Source: Oxytricha trifallax (lineage: Eukaryota > Ciliophora > Spirotrichea > Sporadotrichida > Oxytrichidae). Taken from it: a DNA stretch of 64,000 nucleotides. The stretch covers positions 1-64,000 of the forward strand of contig ARYC01018383.1 in assembly GCA_000711775.1 (NCBI GenBank), given 5' to 3'. The notes beneath the pieces were generated by a model. The model made no database searches. It was given only the letters and a program-made list of their open reading frames with translations, and had not been told where the DNA came from. The position numbers and the translations under genes are program-made. Numbering within the stretch: position 1 is the first letter of the stretch; every line of letters starts with the position of its first letter. Positions 23,201 through 36,233 of the stretch are shown here, one piece after another.

Positions 23201-26200
23201 ATAATACCCAAGCAATATTGCTTTTCCATTTTTATTATGATAATAATTTGATATATTTGACAAAACTAAATGTTCATATGTGTAAATTAATAAATAAGTT
23301 TATATAGAATAACAGAGAATCTGCTCAAGACCAGAGATGATATGAGAAATATCACTTTCCTGATTGATAACTTAGAAATCATGAGGTTTCTTGACTCCTG
23401 CTCCACCTTGACCAACATTTAGAGTAGGCTACTTTTAAACTATTGAAACACTCTTCATTCTCATCTAAGTAGTGGTCAGTCTGATTGTTCTATATAAAAT
23501 TAATCAGTTAGTTAATTAAGTCTGATAAGCATATTCATATGCTTCATAAAAATATTAATATCTATCAGCTGTATCTCCTACTGCTCCTGATAGTGGATTA
23601 CTTCCCAAGAATTAAGCACCCTAGGAAGCATGTTTAAATTAATTTAACATTAGTCCCAAAATATAGATAGTTTTTTGCACTTTATAACCTCTCTTAATAG
23701 TTGTTCATATTAAAAAATATTAATAATATAGCATATAGAGAGACATCTACATGCTTGAGTAAATCACAGAAGCAATCAATGAATTTCTTAATATGCACTG
23801 TAAAATCTTGAGGTTTGATCAATTAATTCATTAGTGGTACAATAGTAGTAGCGAATTAGATAAAATGATATCTCACAAATGACACTTCGTTTTTCATTCT
23901 TTATAACATATAAAACTAATAAGACTGTGGGGAGGTTATAGTTATTTATAAAGCTTTTAAATCTAAATATCTTAAAATAAGTCTATTTCATTCCCTTTAC
24001 AATTGAATCGATAAAAGTAGCGTCTTTGAAGATACGTTCGCAGTCTTGCTTAGACTCGGCTGAATCGAAATTACATTAGAAGAATATGACTTTCAATAAG
24101 TTCAACAAGTGTATAGTTAATACAAAACTACAGAAAAATCAGAATTAAATTAATTAAAAATATCAATATTAATAATCATAAGTTATTATATAATATAATT
24201 TATTTTATACAAAAAGCTTTACAATAAAGTATTTAATTAAATGTTTTTATACCTGCATTGCATGATTTTGGTTATCTATAACTTATCTGAAAGTTCTAAG
24301 TATGGGATCAATAATAATATGGGCGATCTCATTTGAGATTTCTTTATGTTATTCCAAACTTTTCAAAATTAACTCCATAAATTCACAAGCAGATGCGTTT
24401 ACTGTCTAGGATTCTTGATATTATGATTTAAATATGTAAGAATCATAATTTTGATAAGATATTAGTCCTAACGTTATTGATTTTCTTAAATAATTTATTG
24501 ATATAAGTAAGGCTTTTCATTGACAGATTCGACTGCTTAAGCCATAATGAATTGCAAAGTGATGTAGACGATAATCTGTAGATATTTCTTTTAGCATCTT
24601 AAGTTTTGCCTTCTGGGTTTCATCCAATAGAATATCTTGTTGAATGCGTTGTCGATATATTCTTTTAAAATATTCATTCTGTATATAAATAAAATATTGA
24701 ACCATATTTTCATTATATTATTATTATTCAGTTGAGTTTCTTCCCATCATATAGAATATCATCTCTTCTTAAGTATTAAGAATAATGTTTCTCAATTTAC
24801 CAAAGTTTTCGATCACAATGTGTGCTTCATAGTCCTTATAGAAGAATATCTGCCCACTGTATGTAATAAATATCTTCGAGTTTTGCAAGAATTCCTCTAT
24901 GAGTGGATCCAAGATTCTTCTGTAGAACTGCTTACTTTCTGATAGCCAACTTTTGCAAGAAAGACGAAGAGTGGGATCGTTGTCTTCTAAAATGTGAAGC
25001 ATGTTGTGTAGTGCAACTTATCTTCTGAGATCAGTGTTTTTATCATAAAATGGCTTGTACTCTGGATAGTCTTGAGCAGTGAGCTTCCAGAAAATTGTGA
25101 ATTTCTTGATTGCTCTGATTTTTATTTCTCTGTCTTTAGAATTAAGTTCTTCAATTACTACTTCTGAGAAAAGTCGGGGGAGGAGACCGTCAAATTTCTT
25201 AAGAAGAGAAACTATCTTTTGGTGGTCTTCTTCTTCGTCTAATAGTGACCATAGTGTCTTAATGATTCCATTAATATACTTTTTATAAACACAAATTTAA
25301 ATGCATTAAGGAACTATTTAGCATATATAATTTATAGCTTAATGATATCAGTGCAATAGGGATTGTTAGTATCTTGTAGAGTCTAATAGATACTTCTAGA
25401 ATCATCAACTCTAAGACCTGGTTCAAACCTAACAATGATGTTTTAGAGTCTCTTAATTTGATCATCTGGCCCAGAACTCTGCTTAGATAAGATATTCAAG
25501 AAAGTTTCTATTGATACCAAAACTATCTTTGCTCTCTTTGTTTTTGAGCATTCGATTACCATGCGAAGCCAGTCTGGCATCTGGTTCATATCGTAAGTGT
25601 AGGAGTACTTTTGGATTTACAATGTAATAATTCTTGAGGTGATTAAATTAATATGATTTTAAACATATCGATTAGACAAATATTTGGATTTGATTGAGTA
25701 TCTAACTACTCTTTTTGAAAGTGTCGAATCTGAGTTTAAACATGTCAAAGTAGTCTAGTTCCTCGAAGTTAGTCATAACTTTACATAAATTGACATAGAA
25801 ACTGTTGAAATTATCTACTGATGTCTTTAGATGCTCAACATCTTCTCTAGTGACTGGTTTCAAAAATATTTAAATAGGATACGAAAAAAGATTATCATAT
25901 ATCATTCAAAATAAATACTTGTTTGTTGTCAAGCTTATTAAGTATCTACTCAATCAGTTCTAGACCTGGAATGGCGTTTTCAAGATTATTCATGTAGTTA
26001 CTGAGCTTATTAACACCAGAGAGCAGTCTGCTAAGGATAGGTCTCAACTGCTCATTGAAGTTGTCTATTTGTCTTTCAAATCCAAGTTTAAGATCTCTCA
26101 GACAGAAATTAAAAAATAATCTAATCAATAAATATAAAAATATTAAAAAAAACATTTAAAATATCAGTAAACCTATTAAGTTAATATGGTTTTCTTATAA

Positions 26201-28014
26201 TTAATTAGTCAATTACTAATAAATCAATAAGTTCAATGGCTTCGAGAAGATAGGCATCTTGAGCAAATTCGACTGAAATGGATCTAATTTACTCTGAGAG
26301 CAGTTGGCCGAGTGCCATCCAAATACTGTTCAATTGATTGTTTACCATGTCAAATAAGTTGTTCACGTTATAATTATATACTTCAATAACTGATTTAGTA
26401 TTTTCATTATATTGATGAACTTGTCTAATTGTTTATTGGCACTCTTGTTTTAGTTCTCTGAATAGAACATTTTAATGAATTTTATCAGGTCAACTGATAT
26501 CCTCACTAGTATAGGTTCGATTATTATAATCTATATATCTTCATTTTATATAATTCAGATATCAAGATACTAAAAGTCGTAAAGAACTTTCAGAATATCT
26601 TATAAATTATCATGACATTGTCGTTGAGTAGAGTTTATAGAATCAAAATAGGGTGATTGTGATTCATTTATTGACTTTGTGAAGAGCCTCCCATCATTTG
26701 CTGCTGTTGATAAGAAACTTATTGGTTTTAACTGTATCCAGTGGGCTTGTTCTCTGTGAACTTCCTGAGCATGCACTGGAGAGCAGGGACTAAAGTACGG
26801 ATGGCTGGGTCGTCATCTGAAGGGTGAGCATCTTCATCGTCTAAATGTGAAAGAGTCCAAGTGAAGAATTTCTTCAAGAATGCAAAGTATTAAAATGTTC
26901 ATTATAATTATAATAGTAAAAACGATTAGTTGATATTTTGACGATTCATAATTTAAATGTTAGTCTTAAAATAAGGTCACCCATAAAAAATCCCTATTTA
27001 AATATGAATTTATAATGAAAAGTCTTTTCTGGTTAAGGTCATGAAAGCACCTTCAACAAGCCTGACATTCTCAGAAAGTGTATTGATGTTTCCAGTAATG
27101 GGAGCATGTGAGATTAAAAAGTCCAAGACACCTCTGTTCACATAAACACTAGGGTCAGCAAGACCTGCAAGAAGAGAATTAATGCAAAGTTTCTCCTTCA
27201 TTGGATAGTAGAAATAGAAGTAATCATCCAAGTTCATTCATTTCATGAATATTTATATTTTAATTTAGCATTATGATCATGCAATCAATTCTTTCAAGTC
27301 TCTTGCTCTCGTCACTTAATCTTTAAGCATCATCTCTGACCAAGTTAACTTTTTAATCGGAGACTCTTATAGTATACTTTGATGGATATATCTATTGTTG
27401 CTTCACCATTAGACGAGCTTAATCAAGATCCTTTGGAATTCTCTTTTCCAAATATTTTATCAGAAATTTATAGTTCCATATAATGAGTTTATGATATTAA
27501 TCTTTAATAAATATTTGATAGCTGAAAGTCTTGTTCTAGTAGTTCTTAGCAGAGCCTTCCATATTTCTCCATAGAATTCACTGGTACCCACAGCTTCCTC
27601 AGTTTTAGCCAGGATACCTTCTACTCTCTTCAATATTTGCTAGTTCTGATCTTCAAGTGCTGGCAGCATGCAAATCAAGAACCTAATATCTAAATATTCA
27701 ATTTCTTTCTTATTTTACTCACAATTTACATAATTAAACCCTGGAAGTGATAGGAGATTCCTTGTCTAGTTAGAGGATGTAGGTTTCAATAATAGCTAGG
27801 AAGGGGTCTTTCACTTCAAAAGCTGCGAATTGATAGAATCCGAAGAGACCAGAATAGAACAGGCCTAAGTCAGATCCCCATTCCAATTCTTGTTTCTGAG
27901 GGGAATCAATCACTTTTATGTTACTTTTCATTAATTCCTATAAGAAATTGATTTGTTAGAGAATTTTGCGGATAAAATTAAGTAAAATATTTCAGTGACT
28001 TATAAATTATATAG
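20228..28014 (-). CDS. DOP1: DOP1 (Dopey), main body (many MDSs)
   Basis: Read on the minus strand from 28014: an intron acceptor at 27938, then ELMKSNIKVID, LGLFYSGLFGFYQFAAFEVK, FLICMLPALEDQNQQ, VYVNRGVLDFLISHAP, KKFFTWTLSHLDDEDAH, later FKDATFIDSIVKGMK, YAAVQKFLKFFQQTKHPS, ELFYSDNFFQMSRRTLRKWC, QKCIALKRVAFLVFSGDQDQ and LADALRKLWPHLLNELVSIF. These follow the order of Dopey proteins from the N-terminal leucine-zipper region to the C-terminal domain. Dopey works with Mon2 and a flippase or kinesin in Golgi and endosomal traffic. Many short IESs interrupt; three with clear pointers are listed. A frame problem remains near 26470-26600 that I did not solve. The gene is joined to MDS2 upstream and to the terminal MDS downstream. 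Confidence 0.85.
26890..27002. other. IES in DOP1, pointer TTAAA
   Basis: TTAAA at 26890-26894 and 26998-27002 is in phase. Removal joins LTRKDFSLQIHIQ to YFAFLKKFFTW. Confidence 0.6.
27450..27516. other. 59-bp IES in DOP1, pointer AAATATTT
   Basis: The 8-bp repeat at 27450-27457 and 27509-27516 is in phase. Removal joins TRLSAIKYL to EKRIPKDLDQAR. Confidence 0.75.
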
Positions 28015-28359
28015 TAACTAAGAAATCTGACGTGGGATAATAATAATATTAGATTAATTTCTTGAATGAGATTAATTTTTTAAATAAAAACATTAATATA
28101 AATTGCTATCTTCTTCAGTCACTCAATTATAACTAACTACCTATTTAACTCATAATAATAAATTAAAATAAATGGCATTATTTAATAGCAAAGATATCAT
28201 TATATTAAAACTTACAATCTATAAAACAAGTGTAAAAATAATCCATTATTATTATTTTATTGAGTTTGATTACATCATCAATCGAGAGTAAATTCCTGAA
28301 AAAGATTTTTTATTATTTTACCTAATTTCAGAATATATATTAATTTCCTTCATTGTGAA
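28015..28359. other. AT-rich spacer
   Basis: I see no gene here. It separates the DOP1 body from the RING-H2 gene. Confidence 0.5.
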
Positions 28360-31044
28360 ATGGTAAATAATTCAACAAGCAGAGGATCCTTAATCTCCAA
28401 ACAAGACCAAAATATCAATTACTTAAAACTGGAAGACCCAGCAGACTCTGTTAATATCACAGATAAAATAATCTAAAATACTAATAAAAACAACATATCG
28501 CTTCATAATTTAATTGGGACTGAGACTTTGGTAATCTCCCGTAGCTACGATCATCATTTACTTGGAAGCATTGTGCAATAAAAACATGAAAACCAGCAAC
28601 AGATTCTTAATTAAAATAATAGTCAAGCAGTTGTTATAAATTATTTGATAAAATATCATGGGATTTAATAGTGAGATATTTTACATGTTATTATATTTCT
28701 TTGTTAAGTGATAAAGGAATTTGATGATTGACATGGAAATTTTTGTGATGAGATATTACATATTACTGTACAGTCTAATAGTGGGACTTACTGTAACATT
28801 GTATTTTTGGTTTGATGCTAAAACTGAAGAAGGGGAAGAGTAAACATTTTTGCTTATAATAAATTCTAATATAATTTACCTTCAAATTAAGCAATTAATT
28901 TCATGAAATATAGTAAAAATGTTTATGAGACATGGTATGTGACATACATGGTAATTACATTCTTGGAAGTAATAAGTTGCTATGTTTTATCCAAAAAAGT
29001 GTAAAAATCTTACTAATAAGACTACAATTACAGTCTTTGCAAGGGCAGGTTACTGATGTAAATTAAAGCACCTACTGCAATAGGAAAGAAAATAAGTTTT
29101 ATCATTGCTGATTTGGTGCATATTGGAATTAGTTTATGGGGTATGATTATATACTGGAAGAATTATTAATTTATACGCAAGCATTTCCAAGCTGATACTT
29201 TGATTTAATTAAGATTCATATTTATTAGTTATAATATAAGATTTTTATTAAGATTATTGCTTTATTATAGAAATTAGAATTTTCATTTTTGATCTTAATA
29301 ACGTGTCCTATCTTATCAGCTTTAGGTTGTCTATAAATATTAAGATTAGTGCTGTTCACTCTACTATTCTTTGTAATTCCTTAGAAAGTGTAATCTTTTA
29401 AGAGATTAAGAGTATAATCTTACGTCGATTAATAAGAAACTATCTAGTTTCCGGTTATGAGTTACCAAAATTTCCTAGATCAATTAAAATCTCAAAATCA
29501 TCCACTTTACTCAAAATTAATACAGGCTGGAACTATTGAGACCTAAAACGCTATTGAATTCATGTCCCCGAATAAAGGAGAAGTTAAAAATTAAAATTAA
29601 ACAAGCCCTTTGCTTATACAAACTCCTTCTAAAAAGGAAGAATAACCTTTTAATGAGAATGATTCTTAGTAATTCGAGAATGACTCATAAGCATTACTTT
29701 TGAATTAAAATGAGGATTTATTATTAATAAAGTCAATATAGTCATTTAAGATAAGGAAATTATTAATAATGAAGATTTAATTACTGATTTCTCTGTTCTT
29801 TTACTAAGATTAGGCCTTTAAGACTCCATTTTTAGTGTTTCCATCATCACATTCAAATTTGCTGATTCTTGTTAAAAAAGTCAAAAACATTCGCGTTCGG
29901 TTCTCTCTATTTTCAGCATCAGTAAGCACCACTTTAAAGTTCAGGTTGTTGAAACCTCAGGTACAGCTATGTTTTTTAATGCTACATCGAAGATAATGTT
30001 GAAGCTGAATACTCCATTTTATTCACTGGAAATTTAATAAATCAGAGATGTTTGATAAATTAAATTAAACAATTTAAAACTTTTTAAGTTTTAATGATTA
30101 AGGATTAAATTTTGCACTAATAGGTTTAGTTTATATAGAATTTTAAATAGAGATGTCTTAATTAATTTTAAACTGATATTTATTAATTAAGACCGAGTTT
30201 AATTTAATTTATCAAACATCTCTGATTTATTAAATTTCCAGTGAATAAAATGGAGTATTCAGCTTCAACAGTATCTTCGATGTAGCATGAAAAAACATAG
30301 CTGTACCTGAGGTTTCAACAACCTGAACTTTAAAGTGGTGCTTACTGATGCTGAAAATATAGAGAACCAAACGCGAATGTTTTTGACTTTTTGAACAAGA
30401 ATCAGCAAATTTGAATGTGATGATGGAAACACTAAAAATGGAGTCTTAAAGGCCTAATCTTAGTAAAAGAACAGAGAAATCAGTAATTAAATCTTCATTA
30501 TTAATAATTTCCTTATCTTAAATGACTATATTGACTTTATAACAAGAGACTCCCTCTCCACCATCAAGGAAAAGTGAATCTGCTTCTAAAAAGTATATAA
30601 ATACAACGAGGATGCGGTATCCGAAATGTCTGATTTGCTATACTAGGATTAAATTAGATGATCAAATAGCTGTGCTGTCATGTTCAATCAAGCATTTCTT
30701 TCACAAAAGTTGCATTCTAAAATATCATTATATAATAAATAAATTGATAGATAAACAAAGATAGCATATTAAGAAATAATCCTAACTAGGAAAGATTTAT
30801 ATCTTTACTTATACAATTTTTAGTAATCAAAATATTGCGAATTTATATAAATGAATCAATAACTGCCAATAGAGTTTTGGGGTTATTAATTTCCAGTTGG
30901 TTGAAAAGAAATGAAGTGTGCCCAAGATGTAAGTGTGAAGTCATAAATTTAACTTATCAGAGTGGAATTGATTTGGAGAGTACCACTAATCATGTTATAA
31001 GCAGACCAACTTTAGATAGGTAGCACCAAAGGCTGTTGATTTGA
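28360..31044 (+). CDS. Multi-pass membrane RING-H2 protein (putative E3 ligase)
   Basis: The start MVNNSTSRGSLISKQDQN at 28360 gives a polar N-terminus. Four hydrophobic segments follow: about 28740-28810, 28930-28990, 29090-29160 and 29280-29390. A Ser/Gln/Asn-rich linker leads to a RING-H2 domain: CLIC, then LSCSIKHFFHKSC, then WLKRNEVCPRCKCEV, giving the eight zinc ligands in C-C-C-H-H-C-C-C order. It is likely an E3 ubiquitin ligase of an internal membrane. TGA is at 31042-31044. The linker holds an 819-bp foldback IES (29717-30540). Another IES, pointer ATT, splits the RING after HKSCI and is needed to keep the cysteine. Substrate unknown. Confidence 0.85.
29717..30540. other. 819-bp IES, pointer TTTAT, made of inverted repeats
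   Basis: TTTAT at 29717-29721 and 30536-30540 is in the same codon phase. Removal gives LLLNQNED then LQQETPSPPSRKSES and so links the linker to the RING domain. Nearly all of the IES is a large foldback. Confidence 0.75.
29727..30540. repeat. Foldback element: two arms of 344 bp
   Basis: Left arm 29727-30070 and right arm 30197-30540 are reverse complements with about six substitutions; the loop is 126 bp. The minus strand of the left arm is open for over 70 codons, but the matching frame in the right arm has a TGA. I recognise no transposase. The arm ends ATAAAGTC / GACTTTAT overlap one pointer. Confidence 0.85.
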
Positions 31045-31350
31045 ATAATACTGAAAGCTAAGTTGATTTCAGTAATTTATTTTAAATAAAGCTTAAAAGA
31101 CGTCAAATACAATTATAATTAAATTATAAAGTTAATTCAATACAAATAAATCTAATAAAATTATAAATTACAATTGAATTTTCTTTCCTATATTCTAACT
31201 TAAAAAATTTCATAAGGAAAATATTATCCAAAGTAATATGTTTATTAAATGAATTTAAAATACTATATACTAATTACTATTTATCTTTAGATAACTTTAT
31301 AATTTTGTCAAAAGCATTAATAATTATATTGTTAATTTAATAGAGTCTCT

Positions 31351-33377
31351 TCACTCTTTTTTTCTAACTACTAGCAGGCTTGTTGCAACAAATGCCAATC
31401 CATTTATAGCGAGCATTGCATAAAGTGGCATCTTTTTGTTTTTACTTTCTACTATAATTGGTGCTAAAATAGCAAAGAGCCTTGAGAAAAAAGTGCAGGC
31501 TGCGTAACTTATGCCTATGAAATCTCTCTCAAATAGGTCTTAATGCTAGATAAAGATTAAAATTAAAGCAAAATTAAATTGAAAAAATGAACGAGTTAAT
31601 TATAGACTCCGTAATAATTTATGAAATTAAAGATTGTACCAAAACTTAAATTAACTCCTATTCTTAGTACAAGTGTAACAATTGCATATACGACTACATG
31701 ATGATTTGCTGAATGCTTATCAAAGAATATCATAACTAATAGAGCAAGTACAGAGATAAAATAGGCGAATTGTTGAGACTTTTTGGGGCATACTTTCTTA
31801 TAGATTAATTCCTACAATAAGAAAATAAGGGCAGAAGCCCCTCCTAGGGCTGTAGTTGTGAATATGTCTCCTGGTAAGTATTTCACTACAAATATCAAAG
31901 TCATAAAAGTGAATTTAGTCGCAATCCAGCAAGTCATCATAAGTGCTAAGTTAATCAAGTTAAATTTGTTAAAGTGATCTGTGCTTATAAATTTATTTGA
32001 AGAAGCTTATCTTTGGAGTAAGCCATAGTTCTATATCCCAGTTTCATGATCTTCGTTTTGGTATTGATATCTTTAAACAAGCTGCTGCAGCTATTCAGCT
32101 TTTACTTTAGTCACATGATCTTATTAGCAAATGTACAAGATGTCCATTTATGCTCTTTAGTATAAGCCAACTGTGAGATTAAACTTTATTGATTCAGGTA
32201 CATATAGGGCAAGTAGTCCAAAGAAAGAAATAAAGTTAAGTGCTATTGCCACTTTTAAAAGAAGATTAGTGTCATCAGATAGAAAGTTCAAAATTAGGGG
32301 ACTGATTGAGAAAACTAAAGCGTCCACACATCTTATCATGCCACCGACCATAATCTATTAGCGAGGTATTAGCTCCATGAGATGAGGGTAAGTTACAAAA
32401 TGTTTTATTGGCAAGGTAAGGCCTATGAAAAAGAGGCATGTCATATAAGTGTACAGATCAGTTGAGAACATAAAAGCAAAGAAGCATGCTAATTGAATCA
32501 CTGAGCTCATATAAGTGAAAATACGTCTTCCAAATTTCTCAACTAAAATAGGAATAAGCATGGTTGATATTGCCATTCCTAGACATATCAAAGCTCCTAA
32601 AAGCCCTAAATTAAAAGAGTCTAGACAATTAGTTAAATAAAAAATAAGTTATAGCTGTCAATAGGTTTGTTAACATTTTCTTATAATTAAGGTTACTTTC
32701 TTTATAAAAATATGAAATGCAAGTCAAGTTAATCTATCCAGTTGACTAGATGAGGATCTGCTTATTTATTAGCTTTCCAACTTTTTAAATACATTCTAAT
32801 ATCATTATTACAAACATATTCTCTCGAGCAGGGATAGACTGAGCTCACAACATCTACTGAATATGTACATTAGTAGAACTCGGGTTTCTTATTAAATAAT
32901 ATTTAGTAAATTTATAATACTCAAACATAATAATATGCTGACTCTTTGATCTGAAATTTATATGAAAGGCTTTAGTAAAAAGAAAGCCATGTTGTATATT
33001 AGAAACGAAGAAGATATGTAGTGAATGAATATAATGATTGTAAACTTTATCTGAAATACTCCAAATGGAATGGCATGAATGATATCATCTTAATTTATCG
33101 CGTAAACCCCTTCTTTTGGCTATAAACCCATTTTTTATCTTTTTAATCTCTATTCCTTAGACTGTGCGCCACTTATGTTCATTAATTGTAGTTCGGGGTC
33201 ATGAAAATATGATTGAAAGCCTCCTAATTTAAATGAAGACTTTTTCTTTGTATATGAAGAAAGTGATCGTGAACTGTTTGTTCTAGAAAGCACTTAATTA
33301 TTATTTTAGGATACAGGCCCATTAGTAACATTGATCTTGCTCTGAGTCACTTATGGGATTGCAGCTGTTGTTTCCAT
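31351..33377 (-). CDS. MFS transporter (sugar/organic-ion type)
   Basis: The start METTAAIPQVTQSKINV at 33377 is followed by a long polar N-terminus with SGAQSKEQRLKRQKMG, then the first membrane helix near 33050. A cysteine-rich loop (PEFYQCTYSVDVVSSVYPC) at about 32880 fits the large luminal loop of SLC22-type carriers. Helices 2-6 run from about 32600 to 32160, with the family motif EKFGRRIFTYMSS after helix 2-3. The second half goes on to 31351, ending SLLVVRKKE and TGA. Substrate unknown. Several AT-rich interruptions need removal. Family sure, subfamily inferred. Confidence 0.82.
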
Positions 33378-33981
33378 TGTTTATTATTACATTATCAAGC
33401 TATTTTATTGCAAATAAAAAACGAATTCAGATTATTTTTAAATGAATTTATCATTAAGAAGCATAAATTATTTTGAATTAAGTCTAAATTATTTTAATTT
33501 TTCTTACACAGAGCTAACAAAACTTCTATAAATAAAATTAAAATTAAATTTCAAATGCCACTATATTTAAATATTTCCTCCTGCAATATTAAATCAGAGT
33601 ATTATCAATAATATTATTAAGACTTTTTTGTTTGTTATTAAGGAATTACTTCTTCTTTTGATTTAAGTTTAACAGTTTTGCTCTTCTATTTCAAATATTA
33701 ATTATAAAGTGATCAATAATATTAAGAGATAAGTTAATAATATTTCAAATATTAATAATATTCATAATTTCTTATTATTGCAAGAATAGTAATTTATTTT
33801 GAAATAATAATATAGCAAATTTATGTATAATTACAATTTAAAAATTAAGATAGTAAATAAATTATTAATGTTTTTAATGTTATAAAAATTAATTCTTCAA
33901 TAATGTCTACTTGTCAATATAATATTTAAAGGAAAAAAGATTGAGTATATTTTGTTCTAATTTTTAAGTATAATTATGAAA
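33378..33981. other. AT-rich spacer
   Basis: No coding signal supported. It lies between the start of the MFS gene and the end of the zinc-knuckle gene. Confidence 0.5.
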
Positions 33982-36233
33982 TCAATATTCCAAGTAAAAA
34001 TAGTAATCGCTTTGCTTTCCTTCAGTGAAAACCCAATAATCTTGTAATAATTGCTATATATTATTGACTATTTCATCATCGCTTAGAACTCTTAAATAAA
34101 ATAAAGTTAGAATTAAATTTAAATGAGGTTATAAAATGAATTAAAAATCATTTTCTTTAATATAGCCAAATATCCTCAATATGATTCTAGAAAAATACAT
34201 TATTTGTGAAACTACTATTTCAAAAAGAAGTAATAGGACTAAAATTTCAAAATATATATTTCCAGATTATCAAACTATCTATCAAGCAATCATAATATAT
34301 AAATTATACTAATCATAAACTTTCAACAATTATTTGTGTTATATCTTACTTATTCAATCTAATTTTTCTAGTTCAAGTATTTTGATTAATATTAAATTTT
34401 TCCACAAAATAAGGTAAGAGTTTAACTGAAATTTTTTTTATGAGATTTAAATATTTTCATACCATATTAATATGTTCAACTCTGACATTTAAGAAAGGAT
34501 GAGGGATTTCGTGAGTAGAAACCCATAGACTTCTATATTTGAAAGTTTTTCTGTCTAAGAAAAATGACCCTATTCCCTTTGATGCAAGAAGACAATCTTC
34601 TACAAATATATCATTAACTAATTATAAAAATTAGATTCCATTATTTTATATGTGAAACATTTATAAACACATATCAATTAATTTTTATTAATATTATAGG
34701 GATTAAAATCTTCCAGTAAAGCCTTTTAATTCATAGGCGCTTCCACTAATTGAAACAATACTCTGATGTTTGATCTTTCATTCTGCACATCATGGATTGC
34801 CTCATAAATATCTACACAGTCCAACACATCCAACTTTGATATCATTCTTGATATCAATTCTTCATAAATTTTGAAAATTACATAAGAATGATTTCAACAA
34901 TTTCAGCACATTTTTTATTCAATTATATTAATAATCAGAGAAAAATAATGAAATAATTTTATTTTACACATTAAAAAACTCCAATAGTAATACATGAAAA
35001 TTAATGATAAATTAAAATAATAATTGAAGTTTACCTATCACTATCCTTTGCAATAAGTTTATCTCTTACTAAGTAACACAATTGGCTTAGGATTTTCTCT
35101 CTGTCTCTGAAGCTTTATTCCTCCAGAGTTGTTTGAGTTAATTTCTTGATTTAGTAAAATTCTGCATTTACCTCCATGAACTTAGTCAAATGTTCTAAAT
35201 AATTAGGAATATAAATAATTTAGATTTGACCGTATTTTCAATTGTAAAAATTTAATCAAAAACAAAAATATAGTGTATTAGTATCGGGCTAATTAATTAT
35301 TAGTATATAGTAAATATAAAAACTCATGAAATAACGTAGAAACTGATTTATTATCAAAACTTTAGATAAATACAAACATTTATAGTAACTCTCCGTAATT
35401 AATATTGCCTTCTTCATCAGAAGTGTCGCTCTGTCTCCCATCCACTTTTAAGCGTCTAGTTTCTTGCTTCTTTTGATTGTCTTTTGCTTTTTACCAGATA
35501 ATGGGGCAACAATTTTTCCCATGCCCACCTTTTTTGCATATCTCACACTTTTGCTTCGTAAACTATAAATAATACATAGTAAAAGAACTTTATTTTAATA
35601 CAGTTTCATTCAAATATCATCAAATAAGGAAGCTAATAATAATTAAATTCACAGTTTATCTCTTTTTCTATTTTGATAGCAACACTCCTTGCAATGCCCC
35701 TCTTTCTTGCAATGATCACAGTAATGCTTTTTATCTTATGTCCTCGTTATTCCATCTCCACTAACTTAAATAATCTCTTGGATTTCATAATCAAATTTTA
35801 TTTAAAAATTCCTAAAAAATAACAAGAATAGCAAAAAATATCAGAATTATTTATATATAAAACTTTCTGAGTTGATTGTTTCTTTTCCTCTTCATTTCTA
35901 AGAGCCTAATTAAGCATGGCTATGAGCTAAGTCTACTGATCAACTTATGACTTCAATTATTTATATTTCTTATCATACACCTCTTTTGTCTCATTTAATT
36001 CATCAATTAATTTATTCTTTTATTATAATCTGTAGAATGAATTTTGAAGATTATATATAATAACGATAAACAATAATTGATTAATCAATGACGTTGAGCA
36101 TAATGAATTGCTCCTTCTCCACTTAATCCTTCTTAGTCTTTAGCAAGTTGGTTTCTTGAGTTATGTGTAAAGTTTGCTCTAGGTTCTTGTTTTTGAAGCA
36201 AGTATCGAATAAAGTGTACTTTGTTTTGTTCAT
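33982..36233 (-). CDS. Protein with two CCHC zinc knuckles (may be two genes)
   Basis: The start MNKTKYTLFDTCFKNKNLEQ at 36233 leads into a charged coiled coil. A CCHC knuckle CDHCKKEGHCKEC near 35690 is followed by another, CEICKKGGHGKNC near 35530; such knuckles usually bind RNA or single-stranded nucleic acid. An acidic stretch GRQSDTSDEEGNINYGELL follows. Below 35200 come segments YLEHLTKFMEVNAEFYQIKK, YEELISRMISKLDVLDCVDI and KGIGSFFLDRKTFKYRSLW, ending LSDDEIVNNIQQLLQDYWVF and TGA at 33982-33984. I did not prove the join near 35200-35390, so the part downstream could be a second gene. Function unknown. Confidence 0.55.

Noticed and set aside
29727-30070. Open frame of over 70 codons on the minus strand of the foldback arm as a transposon gene
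   Set aside because: With only TGA as stop, such open frames are common by chance; the matching frame in the other arm has a TGA and nothing is recognisable.
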